A DNA stretch of 64,000 bases from Arcobacter sp. (GCA_020048055.1 JAIFNA010000012.1:41444-105443); one strand, 5' to 3'. Numbered from the stretch's first letter, positions 8,385-18,135 are shown. Numbers and translations: made by a program. The notes: generated by a model not told the origin, from the sequence alone.

Positions 8385-8741
8385 TTTTTTATCCTTAATT
8401 TTAAATTTGAAAAAAGTTTAACAAATACTTTATAAGTTGGAACTTAAATGTATATGAACTAAAATAATATTTGTAATAAGCTTTGTTTATATTACGATGT
8501 TGTTTTTCCGCAAAAATAGGTAATTTAGAAATGTGAAAAATGCGCAGTTTTATAACCAAATATTAAGGTTTAATTAAATACAATCCCGTCCTGTTTCTAT
8601 AGCTAAAAAGAAGTTTTTATAAAATTTAATTAGTAATTTTATAAAGAGTTGGTGCAAATCCAAAAGGTTTTAAGCTCAACAATTTCAATTGAGAGCTAAT
8701 AAGCACCTGTAGATTCAGAATATTTTTGAAGGACGGTTACT
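8385..8741. promoter_or_regulatory. Divergent control region between the SQR-like gene and the alpha operon
   Basis: This gap of about 350 bases has no convincing gene. On the minus side there is an AAGGAT Shine-Dalgarno for the flavoprotein gene and AT-rich sequence with TATAAA-type -10 candidates around 8430-8440. On the plus side TACAAT at 8579-8584 is the best -10 box for the ribosomal operon and is followed by the GC-rich stretch CCCGTCC, unusual in this AT-rich DNA and like the GC-rich discriminators of stringently controlled promoters. The stretch from about 8590 to 8741 would then be the 5' leader of rpmJ. Confidence 0.6.
8586..8736 (+). promoter_or_regulatory. Candidate structured leader of the alpha ribosomal operon
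   Basis: Three nested complementary segments are visible: CCGTCCT (8586-8592) with AGGACGG (8730-8736), GGTGC (8651-8655) with GCACC (8703-8707), and CTCAA (8675-8679) with TTGAG (8689-8693). The outermost pairing would cover the AAGGA Shine-Dalgarno of rpmJ. If the transcript starts at about 8590, the first arm is at its very 5' end or partly outside it, so the outer helix depends on the true start site. Leader control of this operon is known in E. coli (by S4), but no equivalent is established for this group. Confidence 0.35.
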
Positions 8742-8855
8742 ATGAAAGTAAGAGCTTCAGTTAAGAAGATGTGTGACAAATGTAAAATTGTCAAGAGAAG
8801 AGGTATCGTAAGAGTAATCTGCGAAGTAAAAAAACATAAACAAAGACAAGGATAA
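8742..8855 (+). CDS. rpmJ: 50S ribosomal protein L36
   Basis: A 37-residue basic protein starting [15 protein letters not shown] and ending KKHKQRQG. It keeps the zinc-ribbon ligands of the canonical form (Cys11, Cys14, Cys27 and His32). It is the first gene of the alpha operon here; infA, which often precedes it in bacteria, is not in the window. The Shine-Dalgarno AAGGA lies eight bases before the ATG. The rpsM start follows three bases after its stop. Confidence 0.96.
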   Translation: MKVRASVKKMCDKCKIVKRRGIVRVICEVKKHKQRQG

Positions 8856-8858
8856 GCG

Positions 8859-9230
8859 ATGGCAAGAATTGCTGGTACAGACTTACCAAACAAAAAGAGA
8901 ATGGAGTATGCTTTAACTTATGTGTTCGGTATAGGTTTACATACATCAAGATTGATATTAACTGCAACAGGTATTGATTTCAATAAAAGAGCAAGCGAAC
9001 TAAGTGAAGATGAAGCAGCTGCAATTAGAAATGAAATTCAAGCTAACTATATGGTTGAGGGTGATTTAAGAAAAAAAGTAGCAATGGACATTAAAGCTTT
9101 AATGGACTTAGGAAGTTACAGAGGTTTAAGACATAGAAAAGGGTTACCTTGTAGAGGGCAAAAGACAAAAACTAATGCTAGAACAAGAAAAGGTAAGAAA
9201 AAAACTATCGGTGCAGCGGCTAAGAAATAA
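8859..9230 (+). CDS. rpsM: 30S ribosomal protein S13
   Basis: A 123-residue protein starting [19 protein letters not shown], with the helix-two-turn-helix core and the basic tail motif [20 protein letters not shown] that contacts 16S rRNA and the P-site tRNA. It lies in the conserved order L36-S13-S11-S4-RpoA-L17. It binds the head of the small subunit and bridges to the large subunit. Confidence 0.97.
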   Translation: MARIAGTDLPNKKRMEYALTYVFGIGLHTSRLILTATGIDFNKRASELSEDEAAAIRNEIQANYMVEGDLRKKVAMDIKALMDLGSYRGLRHRKGLPCRGQKTKTNARTRKGKKKTIGAAAKK

Positions 9231-9241
9231 GGAATAAAATT

Positions 9242-9634
9242 ATGGCAAAAAGAAAAGTAACTAGAAAAAAAGTTGTAAGAAAAAATATTGCTGATGGTAT
9301 AGTACATATTGCTGCAACATTTAACAATACAATGGTTACAGTAACTGACAATGCAGGAAATGCAATTTCTTGGGCAAGTGCTGGAAATCTTGGTTTTAAA
9401 GGTAGTAAAAAATCTACACCGTTCGCAGCTCAAGCAGCAGCAGAAAGTGCAATCGCTAAAGCAATCGAACATGGAATTAAAAATGTAGGTGTTAAAGTTC
9501 AAGGACCAGGTTCTGGACGAGACACAGCTGTTAAAGCAATTGGTTCAACAGAAGGTATTACAGTTAAATGGTTTAAAGATGTTACTCCTTTACCACATAA
9601 CGGTTGTAGACCTCCTAAACGAAGAAGAGTGTAA
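9242..9634 (+). CDS. rpsK: 30S ribosomal protein S11
   Basis: A 130-residue protein with the S11 core [20 protein letters not shown] and the C-terminal [13 protein letters not shown] that sits on the platform near the mRNA exit. Length and motifs are standard. It starts 11 bases after rpsM within the alpha operon. Confidence 0.97.
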   Translation: MAKRKVTRKKVVRKNIADGIVHIAATFNNTMVTVTDNAGNAISWASAGNLGFKGSKKSTPFAAQAAAESAIAKAIEHGIKNVGVKVQGPGSGRDTAVKAIGSTEGITVKWFKDVTPLPHNGCRPPKRRRV

Positions 9635-9644
9635 GGAGTAAAGC

Positions 9645-10271
9645 ATGGCAAGATATAGAGGACCTGTAGAAAAATTAGAAAGAAGACTTAATGCTGACCT
9701 TGGATTAAAAGGTGAGAGAAGACTTAATGGTAAAAGTGCTTTAGAAAAAAGACCATTTGCTCCAGGGCAACATGGACAAAGAAGAACAAAATTATCTGAG
9801 TATGGACAACAATTACAAGAGAAACAAAAAGCTAAAATTCTTTATGGTATTCCTGAAAAACAATTCAGAAAATACTTTAAAGAAGCCGCAAGAAGAGACG
9901 GAAATACTGGATCTAACTTAATATCTTTAATTGAAACAAGACTTGATAATATTGTTTTTAGAATGGGATTTGCTACAACAAGAGCAAATGCAAGACAATT
10001 TGTAACTCATGGTCATATATTAGTTGACGGTAGAAAATTAGATATACCTTCATACAGTGTGAGAGCAGGTCAAAAAATTGAAGTTAGAGAAAAATCTAAA
10101 TCAAATCCACAAATCGTTAGAGCATTAGAACTTACAAATCAAACAGGAATGGTTGATTGGGTTAGTGTTGATAAAGAGAAAGTATTTGGTATATTTACAA
10201 GAATTCCTGCTAGAGAAGAAGTAGTTATTCCTGTACAAGAAAGACTAATTGTTGAGTTATATTCAAAATAG
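9645..10271 (+). CDS. rpsD: 30S ribosomal protein S4
   Basis: A 208-residue protein starting [16 protein letters not shown]. The S4 RNA-binding domain is at about residues 98-160 ([20 protein letters not shown]). The N-terminal region lacks the four zinc cysteines, so it is the zinc-free form. S4 nucleates assembly of the 30S body. In E. coli it also represses its own operon by binding the leader, which makes the leader upstream of rpmJ worth attention. Confidence 0.97.
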   Translation: MARYRGPVEKLERRLNADLGLKGERRLNGKSALEKRPFAPGQHGQRRTKLSEYGQQLQEKQKAKILYGIPEKQFRKYFKEAARRDGNTGSNLISLIETRLDNIVFRMGFATTRANARQFVTHGHILVDGRKLDIPSYSVRAGQKIEVREKSKSNPQIVRALELTNQTGMVDWVSVDKEKVFGIFTRIPAREEVVIPVQERLIVELYSK

Positions 10272-10289
10272 TAAATAAAAGGATAAAAA

Positions 10290-11294
10290 ATGAAAAAATT
10301 CGTAACAGCTCCATTTTTACCTACTGAAGTTGGGATTGAAAAAATCTCACAAAATGTAGCAAAAATAAGTGCTTATCCTTTTGAAAGTGGATATGGTATC
10401 ACTTTAGCACATCCAATGAGAAGACTTTTAATGAGTAGTTCTGTTGGATATTCTGTAATTGCAGTTCATATTGAAGGTGCAGCACACGAATTTGACACAG
10501 TTAGAGGAATGTTAGAGGATATATCAATATTTATCATAAATCTTAAAAACATGAGATTTAAAATAAATAACGGTGATGATAGAATTGAAGTAAAATATAC
10601 ATTCAATTCTAAGCAAACTATTACTGGAGCTGAATTATCAAATGATGATTTAACTGTTATTAATGGAGATGCTTACCTTGCTACAATAAATGATGATTAT
10701 AGTTTAACTTTCTCAATCATTGTACAAAAAGGTATCGGTTATGTATCAAGTGAAGAGATTAGAAATATGGTATCAAAAGAATATATTCCTATTGATGCTT
10801 TCTTCTCTCCTGTTAGAAAAGTAACTTATGAGATTGAAAAAATGCTTGTTGAAGATAATCCAAACTTTGAAAAAGTTGTATTTACAGTTGAAACAAATGG
10901 TCAAATTGCTCCAATAGACGCTTTTAAAGAGTCTGTAACAATTATGTATGATCAAATGTCTGTATTCAATAAAGTATTTAATCTTTCAGATGTTCAAATT
11001 GTTGAAAATACATTTGAAGATAGCAATGTTGATTTAAAACCTTTAATTGTAAAGATTGAAGATTTAGATTTGAGTGCTAGAAGTTTTAATTCTTTGGATA
11101 GAGCTAAAATTAAATATGTTGGTGATTTAGCATTGATGAGTGAAGTTGAAGTTAGAAATATCAAAAATTTAGGTAAAAAATCTCTTGATGAGATTGCTGA
11201 TAAATTTGCATCAATTGGTTTCCCAATCGAAGGAACTTTACCAGAAGAGATAGCTTCGGCTTTAAGAAAAAAACTTGAGCAAATAAAAGCTTAA
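10290..11294 (+). CDS. rpoA: RNA polymerase subunit alpha
   Basis: A 334-residue protein with the N-terminal dimerisation and assembly domain (for example YGITLAHPMRRLLMSS, about residues 34-49) and the C-terminal domain with helix-hairpin-helix segments (LKPLIVKIEDLDLSARSFN and VRNIKNLGKKSLDEI) that contacts UP-element DNA and activators. It is embedded in the alpha operon between rpsD and rplQ as in most bacteria. Confidence 0.97.
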   Translation: MKKFVTAPFLPTEVGIEKISQNVAKISAYPFESGYGITLAHPMRRLLMSSSVGYSVIAVHIEGAAHEFDTVRGMLEDISIFIINLKNMRFKINNGDDRIEVKYTFNSKQTITGAELSNDDLTVINGDAYLATINDDYSLTFSIIVQKGIGYVSSEEIRNMVSKEYIPIDAFFSPVRKVTYEIEKMLVEDNPNFEKVVFTVETNGQIAPIDAFKESVTIMYDQMSVFNKVFNLSDVQIVENTFEDSNVDLKPLIVKIEDLDLSARSFNSLDRAKIKYVGDLALMSEVEVRNIKNLGKKSLDEIADKFASIGFPIEGTLPEEIASALRKKLEQIKA

Positions 11295-11311
11295 GAATAT
11301 AAAGGATAAGT

Positions 11312-11662
11312 ATGAGACATAAGCATGGATATAGAAAGCTTAGTAGAACTTCATCTCACAGAAAAGCATTACTTAAAAATTTAAGTATTGCAATTATTGA
11401 GAGAGAAAAAATTGAAACTACTTTGCCAAAAGCAAAAGAATTAAAAAGATTTGTGGAAAAATTAGTTACTCAAGCTAGAGTAAATGATTTAAATGCTCAC
11501 AGAATAGTATTTGCTGCTCTTCAAGATAAAGAAGCAACAAAAAAATTAATGAATGAAATCGCTCCTAAATATGTTGAGAGAAATGGTGGATATACATCAG
11601 TTATCAAAACAAGAATCAGAAAAGGTGATGCTACACAAATGGCTTACATCTCTTTCGTTTAA
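11312..11662 (+). CDS. rplQ: 50S ribosomal protein L17
   Basis: A 116-residue protein starting [20 protein letters not shown], the L17 signature, and ending in the shared C-terminal core ([12 protein letters not shown]). It is the last gene of the alpha operon and is followed by a strong terminator. Confidence 0.97.
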   Translation: MRHKHGYRKLSRTSSHRKALLKNLSIAIIEREKIETTLPKAKELKRFVEKLVTQARVNDLNAHRIVFAALQDKEATKKLMNEIAPKYVERNGGYTSVIKTRIRKGDATQMAYISFV

Positions 11663-11680
11663 GCGATAGATTTTTTAATA

Positions 11681-11716
11681 AAAAGGCTAGTTGGTTTTAC
11701 CAATTAGCCTTTTTTA
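11681..11716 (+). terminator. Rho-independent terminator of the alpha operon
   Basis: The stem AAAAGGCTAGTTGG/CCAATTAGCCTTTT has one G-T pair and a five-base loop and runs into a T tract. It starts about 20 bases after the rplQ stop. Confidence 0.93.
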
Positions 11717-11847
11717 TTCCCATAATATATATATACATAATATTATTGATTAAATTGATAATCGCATTTGATTTATAGATCTAAAATATACTTTTAGTTA
11801 TACTCCCAACTTAAAAAACAATCTAAAGAATTTAAAAAAGTATTAAT

Positions 11848-14800
11848 ATGTCAGCAAAAAAAATCCCACAATTTACCCATCTTCATCTCCACACAGAGTT
11901 TTCAATGCTCGATGGTGCAAACAAAATCCCAGTTTTAGCAAAAAAAGTAAAAGAGCTTGGGATGACAAGTGTTGCGATGACTGACCATGGTAATATGTTT
12001 GGAACTATCACTTTTTACAATGCTATGAAAAAAGAGGGGATCAAGCCAATTATTGGGATGGAAGCTTATCTTCATAATGAAGAGGATATTGGTGATAAAA
12101 GTACAAAACGAAGATTTCATCTTTGTTTGTACGCAAAAAATGATGTAGGCTATAAAAATCTTATGTATCTTAGTAGTCAAGCTTATATGAATGGATTTTA
12201 TTATTATCCCAGAATAAATAAAAAACTTTTAAAAGAGAATTGTGAAGGTTTGGTTTGTACTGCTGCTTGTTTGCAAGGTGAGATAAATTGGCATCTAAAT
12301 ACAAACAGTGAGCGGAATGTTAAAAATGGAGCTAAAGGTTATGATGAAGCAAAACTTATCGCTTTAGAATACAAAGAGATTTTTGGAGATGATTTTTATC
12401 TTGAAATTATGCGTCATGGGATTGATGATCAATTGTTTATAGATACTCAAATTATAAGATTGTCTAAAGAAACTGGGATAAAAATCGTTGCAACAAACGA
12501 TACACACTACACAGAACAAAAAGACGCTGAAGCACATGAAGCTTTTATGTGTATCGCTATGAATAAACTTTATGATGACCCTAATCGTATGAGACATAGT
12601 GTACATGAGTTTTATGTAAAATCGCCAGAGCAGATGGCAAAGCTTTACGCAGATATTCCAGAAGCCCTTATTAATACTAATGAGATTGTAGAAAAATGTA
12701 ATCTTGAGATAAAACTAGGAAATCCAACGCCTCCAAATTTTAAATTTACAAGGGAAAAAGCAGAAGCTCAAAATCTAAAACTTCCTGAGGAAAATTTAGA
12801 ATATTCACTTGAAAACGATAAAGTTTTATTTAGCGTTGAATGCATTAAGGGGCTTGAAAAACGACTTCTGATTGTACCAAGTAACAAACATCAAGAATAC
12901 AAAGATAGATTACAAGTTGAAATTGACATCATCAATAATATGAAATTCCCTGGATACATGCTTATTGTTTGGGATTTTGTTGCTTATGCAAAATTACATA
13001 ATATTCCAGTTGGTCCTGGGCGTGGTTCGGCTGCTGGAAGTTTGGTTGCTTTTTGTTTATCTATTACAGATATTGATCCAATTCCATACGGGTTACTTTT
13101 TGAGAGGTTTCTAAATCCTGAACGGGTTTCTATGCCAGATATTGATATGGACTTTTGTCAGGCTCGTCGTCAAGAGGTTATTGACTATGTTGTGCTGAAA
13201 TATGGACGAGAAAATGTTGCGCAGATTATTACTTTTGGTAAGCTTCTAGCAAAAGGGGTTATTAGAGATGTTGCTAGGGTTCTTGATATGCCTTACAAAG
13301 AGGCTGACGCTATGGCAAAACTAATACCAGATGAACTTGGGATAAATCTTAAAGATTCTTGGGAAAAAGAGCCAAAATTAAAAGAGCTTTGTGAACTTAA
13401 TCCAAAAGCAGCTAGGGTTTGGGAGTATGCATTAGCATTAGAGGGACTAAATAGAAATGCTGGAACACACGCAGCTGGGGTTGTTATCTCAAATGAACCA
13501 CTTTGGCTCAAAACTCCACTTTTTAAGCCATCAGGACTTGATACTATTGCAACTCAATATAATGGAAAATATGTTGAAGATGTGGATTTAATAAAGTTTG
13601 ACTTTTTGGGACTGAAAACTTTAACTGTAATTGAAGGCGCATTACAACTTGTGGAGAAAAGATATGGAAATAGAATTAACTTTATAGAGCAAGATGTAAA
13701 CGACAAGGGTGTTTATGACCTTATTCAAACAGGTCATACAATAGGTTTGTTTCAGATAGAGTCAAGTGGTATGCAAGACCTTAATAAAAGGCTAAAGCCA
13801 TCAAATTTTGAAGATATTATTGCGGTACTAGCACTCTACCGACCAGGTCCTATGGAGTCTGGAATGCTTGATGACTTTATTGATAGAAAACACGGACGTG
13901 CTAAGATTGATTATTTTTATGATGAGTTTGAAGCCCCACTAAAACCTATTTTGGAACCAACTTATGGTGTTATTGTTTATCAAGAGCAAGTTATGCAAAT
14001 TGTTCAAGTTATCGGCGGATTTTCTTTGGGTGGTGCGGATTTAGTAAGACGAGCTATGGGTAAAAAAATTAAAGAGGAGATGGATAAACTCAAAGATGAA
14101 TTTGCTGACGGTGGAGTTAAAAAAGGGTATGTTAGGGAGCATTGCGAAGAGCTTTTTGATTTAATTGTTAAGTTTGCAGGATATGGATTTAATAAATCAC
14201 ATTCAGCAGCTTATGCAATGGTCACCTTTTATACCTCATATCTCAAAGCTTACTATACAACTGAATTTATGGCATCTTTACTTACGAGTGAAAAAGATAA
14301 TACAGATAAAGTTGTTAAGTATGTTGATGAAGTGAAAAGGCTTGGATTTGATTTAGTTCCTCCACATATCAATAAATCAGATTTAGTTTTTAGTGCTGAA
14401 ACAATCAATAATAAAAATGTTGTAATGTTTGGAATGGGTGCGTTAAAAGGTGCCGGAGATGTTGCAATTAGCTCAATTTTGAGAGCTAGAAGTGAGGGTG
14501 CATTTAAAGATTTAGCAGATTTTGTTAGCAGAATTGATGGGAGTAAAGTAAATAAAAGAGTTATTGAAACACTAGCAAAATCGGGCGCGTTAGATTGTTT
14601 TGGATATACAAGACGAGCAATTTTGGAGCAAATCGAGGATATTGTTGAAGCAGTTGGCAAGGCATCACAAGCAAAAAAACAAGCAATTGGAAGTTTATTT
14701 GGTGATGATGAAGAGATGATGAGTGTTGATATATCAATTAAAAATTTTCCAGAATATGAGGCAAAAGAGATTTTAGAATTTGAAAAAGAATCACTCGGTT

Positions 14801-15393
14801 TTTATGTATCAGGGCATCCACTTGATAGTTACAGGGAAACATTTAGTGAGATAAATTACACACTGAGTTCACAATTTGATGAGTTAGCTGATGGAAACGA
14901 AACGATTTTAATTGGAAAAATTGAAAATATAGCAAAAAAGATGTCAAAAAAAGGGAATTCTTTTGGTATCGCAACTATTATAGATTTACATGGAAGTTTT
15001 GAATTGATGTTGTTTGATAATTTACTTAAAGAACTTGAAGATGATTTTGATATTAGTAAACCGTTGGCATTTAAAGTTGGAGTAACTGTTAATGATTTCG
15101 GAGTTAGATTTAATGTTAAAAAAGTCGAGTCATTAAAAGATGCAAAAAATGAAAAACTAAAAACAAAAAGAGTTGTAGAGGTTTTGCCACCATTAATTTT
15201 AAATATCCCGTTTAGTGATGATGAGTCGATACTTTACGCCCTATTTGAGGTTATTTCACAAAATCAAGGTAAAAGGGATTTGACATTTTGTATTAAATCC
15301 AAACTTGGTGATGTGGAACTTGATAGTAGTTACAAAATAAATAAAGAGTGTGAAAACTTACTTAAAAATATAGAAGGAGTTTATATTGGATAA
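11848..15393 (+). CDS. dnaE: DNA polymerase III subunit alpha
   Basis: An 1181-residue replicative polymerase. It begins with the PHP domain (HLHLHTEFSMLDGANK, about residues 10-25), then the palm with the catalytic PDIDMDF (about 431-437), the GPGRGSAAGSLV finger segment (about 391-402), a tandem helix-hairpin-helix region and a C-terminal OB fold (about 1000-1090). Length and order are typical of DnaE1. The preceding gap of 185 bases holds the alpha-operon terminator and a TATACT -10 candidate near 11800. The end overlaps surE by eight bases. Confidence 0.97.
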   Translation: MSAKKIPQFTHLHLHTEFSMLDGANKIPVLAKKVKELGMTSVAMTDHGNMFGTITFYNAMKKEGIKPIIGMEAYLHNEEDIGDKSTKRRFHLCLYAKNDVGYKNLMYLSSQAYMNGFYYYPRINKKLLKENCEGLVCTAACLQGEINWHLNTNSERNVKNGAKGYDEAKLIALEYKEIFGDDFYLEIMRHGIDDQLFIDTQIIRLSKETGIKIVATNDTHYTEQKDAEAHEAFMCIAMNKLYDDPNRMRHSVHEFYVKSPEQMAKLYADIPEALINTNEIVEKCNLEIKLGNPTPPNFKFTREKAEAQNLKLPEENLEYSLENDKVLFSVECIKGLEKRLLIVPSNKHQEYKDRLQVEIDIINNMKFPGYMLIVWDFVAYAKLHNIPVGPGRGSAAGSLVAFCLSITDIDPIPYGLLFERFLNPERVSMPDIDMDFCQARRQEVIDYVVLKYGRENVAQIITFGKLLAKGVIRDVARVLDMPYKEADAMAKLIPDELGINLKDSWEKEPKLKELCELNPKAARVWEYALALEGLNRNAGTHAAGVVISNEPLWLKTPLFKPSGLDTIATQYNGKYVEDVDLIKFDFLGLKTLTVIEGALQLVEKRYGNRINFIEQDVNDKGVYDLIQTGHTIGLFQIESSGMQDLNKRLKPSNFEDIIAVLALYRPGPMESGMLDDFIDRKHGRAKIDYFYDEFEAPLKPILEPTYGVIVYQEQVMQIVQVIGGFSLGGADLVRRAMGKKIKEEMDKLKDEFADGGVKKGYVREHCEELFDLIVKFAGYGFNKSHSAAYAMVTFYTSYLKAYYTTEFMASLLTSEKDNTDKVVKYVDEVKRLGFDLVPPHINKSDLVFSAETINNKNVVMFGMGALKGAGDVAISSILRARSEGAFKDLADFVSRIDGSKVNKRVIETLAKSGALDCFGYTRRAILEQIEDIVEAVGKASQAKKQAIGSLFGDDEEMMSVDISIKNFPEYEAKEILEFEKESLGFYVSGHPLDSYRETFSEINYTLSSQFDELADGNETILIGKIENIAKKMSKKGNSFGIATIIDLHGSFELMLFDNLLKELEDDFDISKPLAFKVGVTVNDFGVRFNVKKVESLKDAKNEKLKTKRVVEVLPPLILNIPFSDDESILYALFEVISQNQGKRDLTFCIKSKLGDVELDSSYKINKECENLLKNIEGVYIG

Positions 15394-16177
15394 AAGAAAT
15401 ATTCTAATTACAAACGATGATGGTTTTGATGCTGTTGGTTTAAAACATCTTGTTGAGGCATTAAAACCTTTAGCACATATCAAAGTTGTAGCACCTGCAA
15501 CAAATAAATCAGCGTGCGCACACAGTATGACACTTACTCGTCCACTTAGATTTAAAAGTTATGATGATGATTGTTTTATGCTTGAAGATGGGACTCCAAC
15601 TGATTGCGTATTTTTGGGACTTCATACTTTATATCCAGATGGAAATCTACCAGATTTGGTGGTAAGTGGGATAAATGTCGGCTCAAATATGGGGGAAGAT
15701 ATAACATACAGTGGTACAGTAGCAGGAGCTATGGAAGCTGTACTTCAAGGTGTTCCTGCTATCTCAATATCGCAAGTTCTTGATGACAAAATCAAAGAAG
15801 TTGTTGATATTTGGGATTATTCACTAGCTAAAAAGTCAATTTTTGATATAGTTCAAAAAATTTTAAATGGGGGTTTCCCTCTTGCAAAAAGAAAGCTTTT
15901 AAATATAAATATTCCTGCGTGTAATCTTAATGAATGTAATGGGATTAGGATTACAAAAGCTGGATTTAGAGCTTATGGAAATGATTATAGAACTTATCAT
16001 GATCCAAAAGGTGGAGAGTTTCATTGGATTGGACTTCACCCCTTAATTTGGGAGAGTGATGACAAGCTTTGCGATTTTGAAGCGGTAAATGAAAACTATG
16101 TTTCGATAACCCCAGTAAAGCTTGATATGACAAGTTATGATGATATAGAAAATTTAAACAAATGGATGGACAACTAA
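15386..16177 (+). CDS. surE: 5'/3'-nucleotidase SurE
   Basis: A 263-residue metal-dependent nucleotidase with the N-terminal active-site motif ILITNDDGFDAVGL (Asp-Asp metal ligands) and SGINVGSNMGEDITYSGTVA (about 98-117). It releases phosphate from nucleoside monophosphates. It starts with TTG inside the end of dnaE; a good Shine-Dalgarno AAGGAG seven bases earlier supports that start and suggests translational coupling. SurE is often linked with stationary-phase survival in other bacteria. Confidence 0.95.
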   Translation: MDKRNILITNDDGFDAVGLKHLVEALKPLAHIKVVAPATNKSACAHSMTLTRPLRFKSYDDDCFMLEDGTPTDCVFLGLHTLYPDGNLPDLVVSGINVGSNMGEDITYSGTVAGAMEAVLQGVPAISISQVLDDKIKEVVDIWDYSLAKKSIFDIVQKILNGGFPLAKRKLLNINIPACNLNECNGIRITKAGFRAYGNDYRTYHDPKGGEFHWIGLHPLIWESDDKLCDFEAVNENYVSITPVKLDMTSYDDIENLNKWMDN

Positions 16178-16178
16178 A

Positions 16179-16442
16179 ATGACAATTTATAAAATGTTAC
16201 AAAACGATATTAAGGTACTTAATCGTGATCTTAAAAGTGAAGATGAGATTATTGAGATATTAAAAAAAAGACTTACAAAAAAAGAATTTAAGTACTATTT
16301 GATGAGACTTGAGGGTGTTGAGAATGAACTTATGAAAAAAGAGTTAAATGTCGATGATGAGAGATTCGATGAGATTTTTAAAACTACAATCAAGAAATTA
16401 AATGCAGAAAAACTAAAATATGAATTATCAACTAGAGTTTAG
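16179..16442 (+). CDS. Small charged helical protein, unknown function
   Basis: An 87-residue protein rich in Lys, Glu, Asp and Leu with no signal, no cysteine and no membrane segment. Most of it should be helical, with heptad-like Leu and Ile spacing (DEIIEILKKRLTKKEFKYYL). I do not recognise the family. It starts one base after the surE stop and ends nine bases before psd, so it is part of the dnaE-surE-psd run. A cytoplasmic binding or structural role is plausible, but nothing specific is shown. Confidence 0.75.
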   Translation: MTIYKMLQNDIKVLNRDLKSEDEIIEILKKRLTKKEFKYYLMRLEGVENELMKKELNVDDERFDEIFKTTIKKLNAEKLKYELSTRV

Positions 16443-16451
16443 GTGAAATAG

Positions 16452-17267
16452 ATGCATATTACAAATAAAATTTCACACTATTTTGAAAAATTTGCTTCAA
16501 AAGAGTTTTCTCCTACTGTACAAAGTTTTATAAATAATAGCTATGTAAAACTTTTAGGGCTAGATATGACAGATTTTGATGAGCCAAAAAACTACAAAAC
16601 TCTAAATCAACTTTTCACAAGAATGCTTCTTGTGCCTCGTCAATTTGATAAAAATCACAATACATTTATCTCAGTTGCTGATAGTTATGTGAGTAGCCAA
16701 GGTGATATAAATGAGGGTATCGCTTTACAAATTAAAGGTATGGAATATAGTATTGATAAACTTCTAACAAATCATATTGATAGCTTGAATATTGGAAAAC
16801 TTCAAAATGGAAAGTTTATGAATTTTTATTTAAGTCCAAAAGATTACCATCGCTACCATAGTCCAATTGGTGCAAAGGTTACAAAACTTATCCATATTCC
16901 AGGTAAACTTTATCCTGTAAATTTTACATATTTAAATAAGCAAGATGAACTTTTTATCGAAAATGAAAGGGTTGTGCTGGAGTGCAATGCAAGTGATGGG
17001 AAACTTTTTTATATGGTTTTTGTTGGCGCGTTAAATGTTGGAAAAATGGTTTTTGATTTTGAACCAAGAGTTGAAACTAACAAAAATTTAAAAAAAATTA
17101 GTGTTTATGAATATAGTGAACAATATATTGCAAAAGGGGAGTGTTTGGGGCATTTTAAAATGGGCTCGACTGTACTTCTTTTTTGGGAAAATGATATGGT
17201 TGAGCTTACAAATTTACTTGATACCTCTGTTAGATTCGGTGAAGTTATAGCTACTTTAAACGCATAA
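16452..17267 (+). CDS. psd: Phosphatidylserine decarboxylase proenzyme
   Basis: A 271-residue proenzyme that converts phosphatidylserine to phosphatidylethanolamine at the inner membrane. The self-cleavage site is in LGHFKMGSTVLLFWE (about residues 237-251): cleavage before the Ser of the GST motif yields the small alpha chain with its pyruvoyl group. The YLSPKDYHRYHSP segment (about 119-131) is the conserved His motif. The following SDR gene overlaps its stop by one base. Confidence 0.95.
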   Translation: MHITNKISHYFEKFASKEFSPTVQSFINNSYVKLLGLDMTDFDEPKNYKTLNQLFTRMLLVPRQFDKNHNTFISVADSYVSSQGDINEGIALQIKGMEYSIDKLLTNHIDSLNIGKLQNGKFMNFYLSPKDYHRYHSPIGAKVTKLIHIPGKLYPVNFTYLNKQDELFIENERVVLECNASDGKLFYMVFVGALNVGKMVFDFEPRVETNKNLKKISVYEYSEQYIAKGECLGHFKMGSTVLLFWENDMVELTNLLDTSVRFGEVIATLNA

Positions 17268-18082
17268 TGAAAACAATTTTTATAACAGGTTGTAGTTCAG
17301 GAATTGGAAGGGAAACTGCGTATTATTTAAAAAGTAAAGGTTATAGGGTTTTCCCAACAGCTAGAAAAATTGAAGATGTCGAGTTGCTTAAAAATGATGG
17401 TTTCGAGGCATTTTTACTTGATGTTAGAGATAGTGACAATATAAAACAAGTATTAGAAGATGTTTTAGAATTAAGTGGAAAAATTGATATACTCTTTAAT
17501 AATGCTGGTTTTGGACAGCCTGGTGCACTTGAAGATATCACAACACCAATTTTAAAAGAGCAATTTGAAACAAATGTCTTTGGTCTTCATGAGATTATGA
17601 TACAGGTTTTAAAAATAATGCAAAATCAAAATAGTGGAACAATTATCAATCACAGCTCTGTTTTGGGACTTGTAAGTTTACGGCTTCGTGGTGCTTATAA
17701 TGCAAGTAAGTATGCTGTTGAGGGTCTTAGTGATACACTTAGGCTTGAACTTAAAGAATCAAACTCGAAAGTTAATATTACGGTTTTAAATACAGGACCA
17801 GTGAAAAGTGAATTTAGAAATAATGCAAAAAATATGGTTATAAAAAATATAGATATAGAAAATTCTAATTTTCGTGAAGTTTATAAAAAGAGTCTTGCTT
17901 CAACAAAAAGTGATGTTCCATTTTCACTTACGCCAATTGATGTAGCAAAAGTTGTAGAAAAAATAATTGTAGCCAAAGTTATAAAACCAAGGTATTACAT
18001 AACAAAAGCAACATATATTTTAGGTTTTGCAAAAAGAATTTTATCAACAGCACTATTAGATAAAATTCTTATTAAGATTTAA
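17267..18082 (+). CDS. Short-chain dehydrogenase/reductase family oxidoreductase
   Basis: A 271-residue SDR enzyme with the nucleotide-binding TGCSSGIG (about residues 7-14), NNAG (about 79-82), a catalytic Ser in NHSSVLG (about 127-133) and the YNASK active-site Tyr and Lys (about 144-148). An acidic residue is not evident after the second strand, where PTARKIED would favour NADPH. The substrate is unknown. It overlaps the psd stop (TAATG), so it belongs to the same transcript, but a lipid role is only inferred from position. Confidence 0.9.
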   Translation: MKTIFITGCSSGIGRETAYYLKSKGYRVFPTARKIEDVELLKNDGFEAFLLDVRDSDNIKQVLEDVLELSGKIDILFNNAGFGQPGALEDITTPILKEQFETNVFGLHEIMIQVLKIMQNQNSGTIINHSSVLGLVSLRLRGAYNASKYAVEGLSDTLRLELKESNSKVNITVLNTGPVKSEFRNNAKNMVIKNIDIENSNFREVYKKSLASTKSDVPFSLTPIDVAKVVEKIIVAKVIKPRYYITKATYILGFAKRILSTALLDKILIKI

Positions 18083-18135
18083 TGCTAACTGCTCTAAAAT
18101 ATAAATATCTAACTAAACCAATATAAGCAGTAAAA

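Noticed and set aside
8131..8421. 96-residue plus-strand frame inside the flavoprotein gene
   Set aside because: It is antisense to the Tat signal and FAD motif of the SQR-like gene; Pro/Ala/Ser-rich composition is a shadow effect.
8696..8893. 65-residue minus-strand frame over rpmJ
   Set aside because: It covers the whole of rpmJ on the other strand and has no family features; the L36 gene explains the region.
9116..9502. 128-residue minus-strand frame across rpsM and rpsK
   Set aside because: It is antisense to two certain ribosomal protein genes, is Cys- and Phe-rich as expected from reversed basic codons, and has no ribosome site.
14253..14660. 135-residue minus-strand frame in dnaE
   Set aside because: It is antisense to a conserved part of the polymerase and is Ser/Thr/Leu-rich with no motif.
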